From Dicyema japonicum (taxonomy: Eukaryota; Dicyemida; Rhombozoa; Dicyemidae), in assembly GCA_011109175.1 (NCBI GenBank), contig RDEW01000007.1:1254295-1318294 (forward strand): a stretch of 64,000 bases of DNA, in the 5' to 3' direction. Numbering within the stretch: position 1 is the first letter of the stretch; every line of letters starts with the position of its first letter. Of the stretch, positions 10,795-20,960 are shown in pieces. The position numbers were made by a program, and so were the translations under genes. The notes beneath the pieces were generated by a model. The model was not told the DNA's origin, searched no databases, and was given only the letters and a program-made list of their open reading frames with translations.

Positions 10795-11000
10795 ATATGC
10801 ATGTAAAAAGTCATCCCAAGGATCCTTTGAGATTTTCTGAAAGGAAAATCTTCATTGTTTGCCTTCAGTTCGACCGTACGTCTTCCCAGTCTCTTGTCTG
10901 AAGTAAATAGGGTTGTGACGGACTTTTCATTGCTGCCAGTTAGGCGATTCTTCGATAGCCATTCGAAAATTAAAAGGAAATGTGATAAAACACAAGGAAA
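10795..11000 (-). pseudogene. LINE reverse transcriptase fragment
   Basis: The minus strand reads TTLFTSDKRLGRRTVEL ... FRKSQRILGMTFYMHMC, matching the RT thumb region of the LINE at 48,510-48,680 (TTLFTSDKRLGR, KILGVTFDTHMC). It ends where host gene DCLK begins. Confidence 0.7.
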
Positions 11001-11094
11001 TAACATAAAAAATTAACATAAAAATAAATTCATAAATTTATTTTAGCATTTAATATATTTATCGCGAAAATATTTTGTTAATACTAAGAGAATA

Positions 11095-13459
11095 TCAAAT
11101 CTCTGCAATTGTGTCCATGACCAGCCTGAACTGAACCGCCTTCATTGCTTCCCTCTCCAAATTTAGTCTGCTCTGAGATCTTAGCACGCTTAGCTGATCA
11201 GGCAATTCCAGGCTGTTACCACGTGACAGAATCCATGGATGGCAAAGAACGTCAATGGCCTTAAACCTTTTGTGCTTTTCATTTTTGAGTAGATGGGAGA
11301 TCAAATCTTTGGCGGCTAAAACGTCACCAAAATTGTCTACAAGCTCCGATGTTATCCCAGTGAGGACGATGGAAGGAAAAAGATCCTCTTTTGATAATTT
11401 CAAAGAGATGGGTTTGTCGACCATCTGGAGATCGGAAGGGAGGAAATCCGACCATGAAAATATATGTAATGATTCCCAAAGCCCACAAGTCGACCTCCAT
11501 GCCATATCCGATTTCTTTAAGTATTTCAGGAGCCACATAAGTCGGGGTACCGCACACAGTAAAGGCCAAACAATTCGCTTCCATTGCAAGTCCAAAATCT
11601 CCCAATTTAAGGCACTTTGTCCCATTCGGTCTTCGATTAATCTAAAAGTAATCCAAAAGAACTACACGAGAATATTCTCAGGTTTGACGTCTCTGTGCAT
11701 AATTAGCCTTGAATGAAGATAAAACAAAGCATTAGCGATGTCCCTCACCATTTCTGAGGAGTCCTTTTCTGAGAATTTAGAGTTCGCCTTTATGTGATCA
11801 AACAAGTCCCCCAACTTTGAATAATCCAAACAAAAACCTCCGCCAATTCCATCACCATGAAGACTTCCTTGACTGTATAAAATTTTTCGTAAAGCTTTAT
11901 AATGTTTTCATGATTGCATTGACTTAAAATGTTGACCTCCTGTCGAAGGAGTGTTTCCTTCCCCACATACTTTGATTTGTCCACAATTTTCACCGCGAAA
12001 ATACCACCTGTATATGTTCATAGAAAACACCTGTCGTTATCTTCTTAGTTTTGTGGACCACGGCAAAGTGACCATCCCCTATTTTGCCAGATAAAATGTA
12101 GTCATCGTAGAAATTTGATCTCGTCTTTACGATCGCAGGTAGCTTGGTTGGTCGCTTCTAAACTATTCATGGAATATATTACGATTTTCAAATTCTGTTC
12201 GATAAATTTAGACAGCTCATTATTAGAAAGTTCAGCATGTTTTGACTGTGAAGTTGAATTGGGGGTCACTTTACTAATATTTGTTGACGGAAGAACGGGG
12301 CTTTTAGTTCTCTTGACTAATTTTGGGAAGTTTTCTTGGTCATTTTGCAGCCGTGAAACGTATTTTCTCTTATTTTTACTACAAATTAGCGGGATGTTAA
12401 CCTTATTTCTGTGATATGGTCAACCTGGGGGACCTTTTTCGAAATTTCTGGAAAAATGTTAAGTTTTGGGGATTTATCCCTTTTATGGCGAGGTTTTTCT
12501 AATTTTGAGGAAATTTTTTTCGTGTTCCGGTTTCTTGGGGATTTTTGATTCGTGAGATTTTCAGAAGCTTTCAAAGCCTGACTCCAACAACTAAGGAGGT
12601 GATCTGTGTAAGGTCCATCGTGGAAGATATTGATCAACATGCTGTGGATTACTCTAATTTTGGGGAAGTGATTAAGAGGGACGAATATGAACACATTTTC
12701 TCCGGAAAACAACTCTTCTGGCTTATTGATTATCCTTCCCCTGATTGAATATAACGTTCCAACCATTTTCCCCCTTCTGTTAGCCCGCGTGAAATAATCG
12801 GTAATTTTTTGTAAAGAATAGTGAATTGGCCGGGCTTTAGATATTGCTGTTTTAAAAGCAATGACATTTTATGTTGGGGAGGGGGGCCATACTGCCAGAT
12901 TATGATCACTTTGGAGGAGAGGGAGGGGTCTTGTCCTAGTTTCATTTCCCTCGTTTTTATTGTTTTTCTTTCAGCTGTAGAGGATTTTTTGGTTTTTTGT
13001 CGTGAATTCCATTCAATAACGTGGTTCAAATCGAAACGAGCATTTGCCATAGCTCTACTAAGGATGGGCTCTGAGAATATGACAAATATTGATATACCAG
13101 TAGCAAAAAATTTTTTGTTTTTAAGCCTCTCAAATCCGGAACAGACATAGTAAACTCCATCTCTTAGATCGGAAATGTGCCTGATTTGTTTGAGAGTTTC
13201 AAGACTGTAAATTCGATGTACTCCGTTTGGAATGTTGGAAGAAACAGGAAGTCTTTTAGTTAAGTGAGTTATCAAAGCCTGTCAATAAGCTGAAAGAATA
13301 CATTAAAACTGTAAATGCTATCTCTGGATAAGATGACAGTCAATCCGCAATAGAAGGGATCCCCATTTATTAGGAACTTGACCTAAACTAAGAAAAAGGA
13401 CAAACTGCAAGTGGTTGTGGAAATAATCCTTCTTTACTTAAATTCCTTTGGATGGGCAT
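11095..13459 (-). CDS. DCLK: Doublecortin-like protein kinase
   Basis: The gene reads from ATG 13459 to the stop at 11095 with many ~23-bp introns. The N-terminus ([14 protein letters not shown] ... YSFN, joined across a 23-bp intron to [11 protein letters not shown], then NGVHRIYSL and GVYYVCSG) is a doublecortin domain. A second follows ([12 protein letters not shown] ... GENVFIF, ~12,640-12,770). The kinase domain has the glycine loop GDGHFAVV, beta-3 lysine [18 protein letters not shown] (~11,680), DFG (~11,595) and GTPTYVAPE (~11,535), so all catalytic motifs are present. Family members bind and stabilise microtubules and carry a CaMK-type Ser/Thr kinase. One or two splice junctions between the doublecortin domains could not be fixed. 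The gene ends ~95 bp from LINE debris and is followed upstream by PRIM1 on the same strand. Confidence 0.9.
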
Positions 13460-13777
13460 GACCTAAACGTACAGTACACATATCGAGCGCAAACGTAATC
13501 GGCATTGTGTTAAATTTACTTGCTAACCTGCACTGAATGGACGCATTTTTGACGGTCAGCAAGACAATAAGTGCAGAAAAAAATTGATTATTATGCTCGA
13601 TTGCACTTGACACGGCTAATTTAGACCACAAACTCATTGCAATCAGCAATATCAATTAGTTGCCAGGCTTACTCCACATTGTTCTACGTCAGCAAGGAAC
13701 GACCAACTAAATATCATATTTTAATACAAAAAACAAACAATTTTCACAAAAAACAATTTAATCAAGAAATTCACACA
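13460..13777. other. Short intergenic stretch between PRIM1 and DCLK
   Basis: About 320 bp separate the PRIM1 stop (13778) from the DCLK start (13459) on the same strand. It must hold the PRIM1 3' end and DCLK 5' sequences. An open minus-strand frame covers it but has no recognisable domain, and I do not call it a gene. Confidence 0.5.
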
Positions 13778-15103
13778 TCAAAACGAAAGTTTTCCGTTTG
13801 TGGTCGCAGATTTTTCAAGTTTGCTCACAAAACTGCGAAATAAGGACAGAGAGGGATCCAAGAAGTCGATGAGTCTAAAATACTAAATAAAACCGAACTT
13901 CCACTGGAAAGTGAAACCTTAAGTTCGTCCACAAGTTGTCTATGGTTAATAATCACAGCAAACCCGACGAAGGGGACATCAATTGGGTCAAAGTCATCAA
14001 TTTCATCAAAGTTTATGGGTACACAGACACGACCAGTCTTCGGGTGTACAGAAAATGGACTTTTCAGAAGATGGTTGAGTCCTCGACTGACTTCCACGTC
14101 AAGGCGAGGATAACAGAGTAATAGTTTGGCTTCAATGAGCCCCCTCTTCCATTTCCAGGAATCAACCTTGATATTGTTCACCGACCATTCTATGTGACTC
14201 CATCTGCGAGCGCTTGTTTCGAAACATAAAAGTTCTTCCATCATCTTTTCAGTGAATTCATCATTGTCAAACAAATCCAGGATTTTCCTGCAATCTTCTT
14301 CAGTTTTCAGACTATCCTGCCCATTCAGGGCATAGTCAATAAAATAAGAGTCGATCACTTCCAAGGCTCTGGTCAGACTAGGATGTAGAATATTCTCCCT
14401 GTCGCAAATTTCCCCAAACTGAACTTTGTGCTTTTTCTTTTCATTTCCCTTCAATCAGTTTATTTTAAACCCCAATGAGAGACAAGTACTCTGCTATAGA
14501 CCCTCGTGCTCTCTGGGACAAATACCGAGCTTTTTTATCGCAAACCCAGCAATGGAGTCCACGTCTACCTGAATAAACCCAAAGGAAATGGGAAAACCCG
14601 AAATCCTCTGAAAATAAAGCAGTAAATCACCTTTCAAGGCAGAATTTAATATTTTGGCGGCAATCACCAGCAGTTTCCAACAGAGGGAACACATGTCCGT
14701 CCCTTTGCAGCATTTTCTGACATCATCAAAGTCAGTCAGGTCGATATCGAAAACTAATTCCTTCTCCACAACTTCCATGACTCCGGATCTGACTGTTTTG
14801 TGATCCTTTGGTCTGAAATTGTAAACAGGACCAATATCAATCTTCCAAGGACATCTCTGCTGCACCGCCGACTGCATTTCAGGTGGATTGCTAAAAGACA
14901 AATGTCGACAGTAGATATCATCTTTTAATATAAAAGAGAACTCTCTGTTCGAGAACAGTGAAGACCCTTCAAGATCACAAATATGTTCTACCTTGGCCAT
15001 ATGAGAGCCATCGATAAATGTCAGAGTATGGATATAGCTTTTTGTAGTAAATTGACAAATATTCCCCAATGAACGTCGGGTCAAACTGATTCATACCGCT
15101 CAT
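13778..15103 (-). CDS. PRIM1: DNA primase small (catalytic) subunit
   Basis: The start is ATG 15103 ([20 protein letters not shown]), which fits the family N-terminus, so the internal ATG at 15084 is rejected. Five introns were placed, among them 25 bp after YGQ, 23 bp after SALK, 22 bp after LSLIG and 24 bp before QLVDELK. Hallmarks are the REFSF.LKDDIY motif, the catalytic [13 protein letters not shown] motif, a Cys/His set ([12 protein letters not shown]), [12 protein letters not shown], and the near-invariant [14 protein letters not shown]. The protein makes RNA primers with Pol alpha in replication. The last intron (~13,860-13,900, perhaps 35 bp) is uncertain. After it [13 protein letters not shown] continues the family C-terminus to TGA at 13778. 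Expected family length is ~400-420 residues, and this is about 390-400. Confidence 0.92.
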
Positions 15104-15182
15104 TAATTTAAGTATTTTTTAAATTTAATTAAATATATTAATTCTTTGGCACTTTTTTATAATGTTTTAGAAATAATTTTTT
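15104..15182. promoter_or_regulatory. Probable PRIM1 promoter region (by position)
   Basis: This AT-rich 80-bp gap separates the PRIM1 start from an inverted-repeat element. It is inferred purely from position. No motif is recognisable. Confidence 0.25.
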
Positions 15183-16030
15183 CTCATGTGATCCACTTGT
15201 CTCAGAAGACGCGCACTGCCTAGCCGGCATCAAAAAGGATCAATCTTTTCCTTGTTCTACTGGAGGAGATCTCATGTGGATATGGATGGACGTGATGTTC
15301 GGAAAGGAGACATCTTACTCCGACCATAGAAACTGTATATACCTTAATTAGACGTTAATTAACTCTCAACCTTTTTTTCAGTATATCAGGAGTTATTGAA
15401 TAAATATTTTTTTCTCACCGCTACCCCCACTATTGTTAACTTATTCTTGTGTGAATTCCCTACGTAAGCTAATGAAAATATCCACATTACTGACGCCGAT
15501 GACATTGTACTGGACTTAATTTTCCTGGACATTTAGATTGATTCGCAAGAATGCATCTGCGCTTATTCAGAATAAGGCGTACAGAGTGACGGAAAACTCA
15601 ATTACTGGAAGGAAATGTCTACTAATTCCTCTCAAAACCTTAATTCGTCTAAACGGAACTGTGTGCCAGCTACAACGTGACTTCTATATCCATCACGACC
15701 TTGTGTGTGCTCAAGGGGAAACACTAAACCAAGTTGAAGAAACTACTGTATCATGTCTGGATCAAATTTTATTAGCTAGCACATCAAATTATCCGAGAAA
15801 TCACATTTGTAATAAATACGGCAGCTCAGCCTCTCTACAAATTACCGACAACGATTCTATTTAACCCCCGGATACATCGGAAAAAGGTTGAGTTAATAAA
15901 TTTCTAATTATGGTATGCAATTCCCATGGTCGGAACGAAAAAGATCCTGTCCATCCATATCCGCCATTGTAGAAACCTCTCCAGAGAGTAGGGAAGAGAT
16001 ATATCCTTTTACTGTGAAATAATCTAAAAT
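15183..16030. mobile_element. Inverted-repeat-flanked element with small ORF
   Basis: The left arm (~15,183-15,400) and right arm (~15,870-16,030) are imperfect inverted repeats. Shared blocks include AAAAAGGATC, GGATATGGATGGAC, TTCGGAAAGG/TTCGTTCCGACCAT and AACTCAACCTTTTTT. The arms resemble the dispersed GGCGTCATGTGG repeats at 17,370 and 43,545. The ~450-bp interior has an open frame at 15,538-15,864 (108 codons) with no recognised domain. No clear target duplication was found. Confidence 0.5.
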
Positions 16031-16083
16031 AAAAAAACCACAGGTGGTAAGAATAATATTAACAAAATAAAAGTATAATGAAA

Positions 16084-16848
16084 CTAAATATGGTCAATAT
16101 AAGGTGCAGAGATGCAATCCGACAAATCTGTTCTCAGAGCCTTTGAATACTCGGCGACTCCGTACTCATAATATTCGATGGAACGAGTAATCACAGACTT
16201 CTAAAAATCACTGCTATTAATAACATGATGTGTCTCCAGAAGGCGTACTTTGTCGCTTACTCTCATCTTTAGGTTCTCAAATGCCCAGATGTTGGCCTCG
16301 GATTCCTCATATGCCCCACATCGAAGTCTAGCCATGTCACACTGTTTGATTGTGTCGAGTGTATCGGGTATGGTCTTGTACAGAGAGTTTCCAAGCTGTC
16401 AATAGCAAAGTTAATAATGGAGACCATCTTCTGTCCACTCTTCACAATTCTGAGTGCAAGGGGCTGATCAGACACAGAACAAGTTCCGAAAATTTCCCTT
16501 CCACATTTGCATGATAGTTCGTACAGTTTCTGTTGACTTTGAACCATATTTGAAAAGTTCTTCTCAAATTCTTTCATTTTGTTGAGAAAAGCTTGACTGT
16601 TCTCTTTAACAATATTGGCCCTCTCCTGGTACGCCTTGTACATCCCATCATTGAATATTGGGGTGATCATTCCAAACCTTAAGTAAATAATTGTACAACC
16701 TTTCCATCATTTTTTGTTTACTGCAGAGACAGTAGTCCGTGATCCAATTCTTCACATTTATGTAATAGTTTGACGTAGAAATGTTTATTGGATCAGTGAA
16801 AATTGAAGGTAAATCTTTAGGATAAAGACTATCATAAGATTCACTCAT
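16084..16848 (-). CDS. ARFIP: Arfaptin-type AH/BAR-domain protein
   Basis: Exon 1 from ATG 16848 (MSESYDSLYPKDLP) leads to NVKNWITDYCLCSKQKMMER. A 22-bp intron (GTTGTAC...CTTAAG) joins it to FGMITPIFNDGMY. Further along are VSIINFAIDSLETL, IPDTLDTIKQCDMARL, FENLKMRVSDKVRLLE and, after a 24-bp intron, KSVITRSIEYYEYGVAEYSKAL, ending at 16084. This order matches the arfaptin AH domain (W..xxT/CKQ..ERFG, VNF..SS..TL, TLMTV.QYEAARLEYDAYR). Arfaptins dimerise into a curved coiled coil that binds Arf/Arl1 GTPases and Golgi membranes. About 235 residues cover essentially only the AH domain. Between SLETL and YKTIPDTL the reading frame changes by 2 nt with no obvious intron (~16,385), so either an indel is present or a splice site was missed. 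Confidence 0.8.
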
Positions 16849-17369
16849 AATTGCTGTTTATTTATAAATTTATTTTTTTAAATAAAAATATTATTTATTA
16901 AATATAAAATTTATGAAATTAGACAACGCATGTTTTTCTGGTTCAATAAATTTAATTTAATGCGCTTTCGGAATTGTTTCAACAACCAGAATCGAACTTA
17001 CCTAATGAGGCTGGCGAACAGGTAACGAGTGAGACTTAAATGTTAAAATATTAACTTTTTTGTTGGTTAAATATAGCTGAGATTTAGAAGTTATGAATAA
17101 GCCATTCAAACACAATATGAAATACTGAAACACGTTTTAAAGACGAGTTTTTTTTAATTAAAAAACTGGACGCCCCTGGTTTGAAGAGAAGATGAATTAA
17201 TTGAGACAGACTCTACCAATTTATACTAGTCAATTTTTTTTAAATTAAAATAAATTGTTTTTTCATAGCATTTAATAAAATAATCAATTAACTTTGTAAC
17301 GTAGTGTTATCGATTTGATAAATATTTGATTAAATAAATTTAAAATTTAAGTTTCATGCTTGTTAAACT
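16849..17369. other. Intergenic AT-rich stretch
   Basis: No coding potential or RNA gene is seen. Poly-A/T-rich sequence upstream of arfaptin. Its promoter is expected close to 16,849 but no motif stands out. Confidence 0.5.
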
Positions 17370-17530
17370 ATAATGTTCTACTGTCAGATCGAGGCCCATC
17401 CTTTCCAAACATCACATCCATCTATTTCCGCCATTGGAACCTCTACTGTAAAGTAAAGAAGAGCGAGATCATTTTAGTACGCCTACCAGGCGCTGACCAT
17501 CTCCTTGGACAGGTAGATCACACGAAACTT
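17370..17530 (-). repeat. GGCGTCATGTGG-family repeat, minus copy
   Basis: Reverse complement shows GTGATCTACCTGTCCAAGG, GCCTGGTAGGCGTAC, TGGCGGAAATAGATGGATG and GTTTGGAAAGGA, aligning with the arms at 15,190-15,330 and 15,930-16,020. An 80-codon plus-strand frame over it is incidental. Confidence 0.5.
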
Positions 17531-17589
17531 TTTATTTTCATAAAATGCAAATACGAAATTCCTAAGAAAGAATCTCAAATCATCTTTTC

Positions 17590-17815
17590 GGTTCTTGTTT
17601 AGTTTTCAAGGTGACTGTCTTCCTTCCCAATCTTTTGTCAGAGGTAAATAGTGACGTAGACGACTTCTCTACATTCATCATGAGCCGGTTTTCCATTATC
17701 CAGGCATTAAGCCTGTCCAGGTTAATTTGTATTCTTTCTGTGACCTTCTGGATGTCCTACTTGTGGAATCAGTACATAACATTATTAGAGAGGTGTCAAC
17801 CACGTCAGTATCGAT
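17590..17815 (-). pseudogene. LINE reverse transcriptase fragment
   Basis: Minus strand reads LFTSDKRLGRKTVTLK (about 17,605-17,655), preceded by a QAW(I)MENRL-like stretch, the same RT segment as at 10,795 and 48,510. Confidence 0.65.
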
Positions 17816-17911
17816 AATTATAAATAATAAATTGATAATTAATAAAAATTTAAATTTATGTTGGTAAAATTAATTATATTTAATAACCAATAGTAATATG
17901 TATTCATTCAG

Positions 17912-18210
17912 TCATGACGATGCAATTGAATGTAAATCTAGCCTTTTATCAACAAGTTCCATATTTTGCAAATTAGCTACACTCCTAAAATTGATCAGTC
18001 CTATTTTCATAATATATTTCGCGGGAGGTGAGTCTGCAAAATAAGTTTAGGCCTGTGGAATCTCAATAAAACCTTCTTTGAACAGCCGGTCATCAAATTC
18101 ACTAACCAGGTTCAGGTGAACATATTTAACGGTGATAATATCAAACAGTCTTGTTTGTCCTATCAGTTTGAAAAGCAGTCGTGTGATATGTCCTTTGCTG
18201 TATTAATGTG
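17912..18210 (-). CDS. Unidentified protein, C-terminal exons
   Basis: The minus strand shows ITRLLFKLIGQTRLFDII ... SEFDDRLFKEG, then after a probable intron SPPAKYIMKIGLINFRSV ... DKRLDLHSIASS and TGA at 17912. Composition and continuity look like real coding sequence, but I do not recognise the family. The start is not resolved. The nearest upstream ATG lies in sequence overlapping the first exon of TMEM231 on the other strand, so the two genes would be divergent and very close. Junctions are approximate. Confidence 0.4.
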
Positions 18211-18223
18211 ATGATATTCAAGT

Positions 18224-18877
18224 ATGGGGAACATGGATCCGGCTTGGAAGTTAATATTGATCTTTTCGACAGCAATTTCGATTATTTTGTTGTATTTTTT
18301 GTTTTCGACGTCCAACTCAAGGTTTCAGGTTCCTTGTAAGGACTTAGACTCAAATTGGAGTTAATATGCAAGCTATTTCGACCTTCAAAGCTCATAAATC
18401 TCCGAGTTTAAACGAAATTGAAATATGGAGCAGATTAAAGATCAAGCAAAGTTCTCCTTTGATGGCAAAAAACGGTAGCATACATTTCACGGATATACTG
18501 TCTTCTTTGTCCCCCGGTAAAACCGTTAATATTTCATCGAATGAGTTTGTGCTAGAAAATAATAGGCGAAACCCGGGTACATTTCAGTTTGACTTTAAGT
18601 TCTCCTTGACTTTGGTAGATCGATTATTAACGAGAAAAGACAACTTCCAAGTTCTTATACGAACATCAAATTCCACATAAGTTATCCATTCAGTAGAATT
18701 CGGTTGTCATCAGCTGTTTATCGTAGAATGCGTCCTGGGTTTGCACAGATCATGCTTTACTTGTGGACTCAGTACTGGCCGATTTATTTTATTATTGGGA
18801 AAGTGATTGACGTGTTGACCTCGTACCTAATTAGTCGTCAGTTGTTGTCTTGGGTGTCCTATAAACATTTGAGTTGA
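18224..18877 (+). CDS. TMEM231: TMEM231-like ciliary transition-zone protein
   Basis: From ATG 18224 (MGNMDPAWK) there is an N-terminal membrane segment (LILIFSTAISIILLYFLF), an extracellular beta-rich middle (PSLNEIEIWSRLKI, SSLSPGKTVNISSNEF, NPGTFQFDFKFSLTL) and a C-terminal membrane segment in MRPGFAQIMLYLWTQYWPIYFII, ending at TGA 18877. Two membrane segments flanking a soluble domain and the terminal xPGFxxxxxxxWxQY motif match TMEM231, a component of the transition-zone (MKS) complex that gates cilia. Introns after RFQ and before the FHISYPFSRI segment are needed, and their exact ends are uncertain. About 190 residues, shorter than the ~315 of vertebrates. A ciliated animal is implied. 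Confidence 0.6.
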
Positions 18878-18973
18878 TTTTTGGTAATAATACGATTTCC
18901 AAAGATTTTTTTTATAAATTACAAAATCCTACCACAAATTACCATAAAACAAGATTCGCAGTTCGAGAATTAT

Positions 18974-19160
18974 AGGGTTTCCCGTCAATATCAGAATTTA
19001 TTTATCCCCTGTTTCTTCGAATGAAGGAAATTGGTGACTCACAGGAAAGTCACAACCAAGAGCGGACGCTCTCAAAGATCTGTCAGGTGTATTCGATGTG
19101 GCTCAGAACTTGAAGGAGGACCGGACAAGAGGTGGTACTTCTGGTCGTGCAGTCAATATC
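18974..19160 (+). repeat. Repeat family B (ATTTATTACCCC) with transposon-end motif
   Basis: It begins TATAGGGTTTCCCGTCAATATC, whose inverse occurs at 36,749-36,773. It continues as ATTTATTTATCCCC, then a GATCTGTCAGGTGTAT ... GTGGC ... GGACAAGAGG series shared with 23,760, 30,775 and 57,265. No coding content. Confidence 0.6.
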
Positions 19161-19324
19161 AGAAACGGTTAATACTAATAATTGTACATTTTTCCCAGTT
19201 CTTCGACTGAGGCTTTTTCCAGGTTAAGGTTTCGAATCGATGGGATTCAAACTCCGTTGAATATTCAAAGACAAAGGATTTCATTCGTGCTTAAGTGAAA
19301 TCCGAGTGAGAACGGAAGAAAACG

Positions 19325-19680
19325 CTAAATAAAAGCTTATAAATGCTTTTCAGATGAAAACGATCTTTGATGAGGAATATAATTATGACCACATTAGTGT
19401 GAGATTTGAAGTTACAGAAAATTTGAGCGCAGGAAGCATTGCTTTTTGTTGGGAGTGAATATCTGTAACGGATATTCTTTTAATGAGTATCTTGTAAAGA
19501 ACCGGATCGAATGCCTCTGTAATATCCTCGACCAAAAGTCAATTCTTCAGTTTTGTTTTGATGCGTTAAACCTTCCAACAATAAATTGTGAAAACATGAT
19601 AAAGGCTGCTGACGCAAAAAGAAGGGCTCAAAACGCGTGCTGGAAACAAGATTATGGATTGAATCAGATAAACCAAAGAA
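19325..19680 (+). CDS. Unidentified ORF, possibly part of a gene
   Basis: Two frames, MKTIFDEEYNYDHISVRFEV (from 19,353) and MLGVNICNGYSFNEYL ... RRAQNACWKQDYG (19,446-19,690), could be joined by a short intron. The sequence has normal-looking amino-acid content but no recognised domain. It runs into a LINE fragment at 19,690. This may be a gene remnant or chance. Confidence 0.25.
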
Positions 19681-19689
19681 TATTATGTT

Positions 19690-19840
19690 ATCTAAGGTGC
19701 CGTTTGTGCCACGCGATTTAAGATCTCCTTTACTAGACGTTTCCAGCTGGATCTGTCAGCGGCATGCGCCCGTAGGTTTTCTAGGTCGTCTGTACATTCC
19801 AATTTCTTTCCAATCTTATTAAGATCCTTGTTGAGGATCA
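19690..19840 (-). pseudogene. LINE 3'-end (post-RT) fragment
   Basis: Minus strand encodes DLNKIGKKLECTDDLENLR ... DRSSWKRLVKEILNRVAQTAP, the DRxxWRxLV pattern found after the RT in many LINEs. A parallel copy is at 52,070-52,200 (QISKRVAQTRP) and a more distant one at 24,700. Confidence 0.55.
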
Positions 19841-19859
19841 CAGGGAGAGTGACCCTTCA

Positions 19860-20960
19860 GGCTTAATCCCGTAAAAAGTATAATATTCAATTTGGATACA
19901 TAGTTTCATTATGTGACTCGGCGGTAGATCACTTGAGACTTAATCGAAGACTTTGAAGGAGTTTCGATAACTTTGAACCAAACGTGTACGAATCGACATA
20001 TTGGCTAAAGCCTTTTCAATTGGCGAGGTCATAGTTGATGGTTTGAAGAAGTTTTGAGCCCGTATTTATCTTCAAGAAGATCGGATTTTGGTTACTCATT
20101 GTGTCGTATTCGAAAGACCAGCTGAGTGAGTGATCGGGGATGATTTATCAATATGTAGAGTAGAGGTTCTTGTATGGCAGGTCGGATTGTTTACTATGTC
20201 CAGATCCTTGATTAGAAAATTCCCCTTCGAATAAGCTTGTCATGTAAACGAAAGATGTTTTGTATTTAAGTTTCCTTAAATGATCAGGGTCTTGAGCGAA
20301 AAAAGGACGAAATTATGGAGCAAAAGCTTTGGAGGAACTGAAAATATCGAAAAGGAACTTGAAGACGCAAAAGACCTTGATTACTTTGGAGTGCTTAAAA
20401 TACTAATAAGCTGATAAGTGGGAGATGTGTGTTATTCAATATGAGAGATTCGTGGGAATTGGAATTTCGTAGTCGAGACACTATCTAGGAGACGTTTGTG
20501 GAAAAACAGTGGTATCCTCGGAAGGAATTCCGTTTCGTATAATAGTAAACCTCCTCCAACTTTGTCCACGTCTGTTAGACCGGATTCTCCGAAGTTTGGA
20601 CTTCCGTAATAGTAAATTATCAATGTGGTTATCAGTTCGATTTTCTTGATTTTTTAGTTGGTCGATTTTATTGTCCGTCCTTGTGGGTTTATCCTGTTTG
20701 GGGGATAAGGTAGATGTTCTCTTATCTTATGGAACCAGGACTACGGGTAGTTACATGACATTTAAGTCACTTTTAATAAACACACTTTGGCATTGCCATG
20801 GAAACGACAAAACACGGTTAACTAGAAAAACTAATAGCAATGTCATTCTCCCCCAAATGTTCCTGTACGATACAAGTTTATGTAATTTACCTTCCATCTC
20901 AGAGATGGCTCCCAATCGGTACATCGATCACAAAATCGAAGAGGGTCTGATTTAAAAAAA
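19860..20960. other. Coding-like segments, gene not resolved
   Basis: Both strands carry short frames of protein-like composition. Minus: MTSLFEGEFSNQGSGHS..., DHSLSWSFEYDTMSNQNPIFLK, and YYYGSPNFGESGLTDVDKVGGG. Plus: MIRVLSEKRTKLWSKSF and a frame 20,671-20,955. With introns of ~22-30 bp a multi-exon gene could be built, but I could not get one consistent chain and recognise no family. An unidentified gene or a decayed one is likely here. Confidence 0.3.

Noticed and set aside
11255-11716. 153-codon plus-strand ORF
   Set aside because: Antisense of the DCLK kinase exons, which carry HRD, DFG and APE motifs on the minus strand.
12821-13150. 109-codon plus-strand ORF
   Set aside because: Antisense of the DCLK doublecortin region.
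13434-13655. 73-codon minus-strand ORF between PRIM1 and DCLK
   Set aside because: No recognised domain. It overlaps the DCLK first exon in another frame.
16269-16848. First reading of this locus as an ICA69, PICK1 or FAM92-type BAR protein
   Set aside because: The KQ....ERFG segment and the TIKQCDMARL/AYEE region fit arfaptin better.
18225-18330. Minus-strand frame LELDVENKKYNKIIEIAVEK
   Set aside because: Looks protein-like but lies opposite the TMEM231 membrane exon, which has the better family match.
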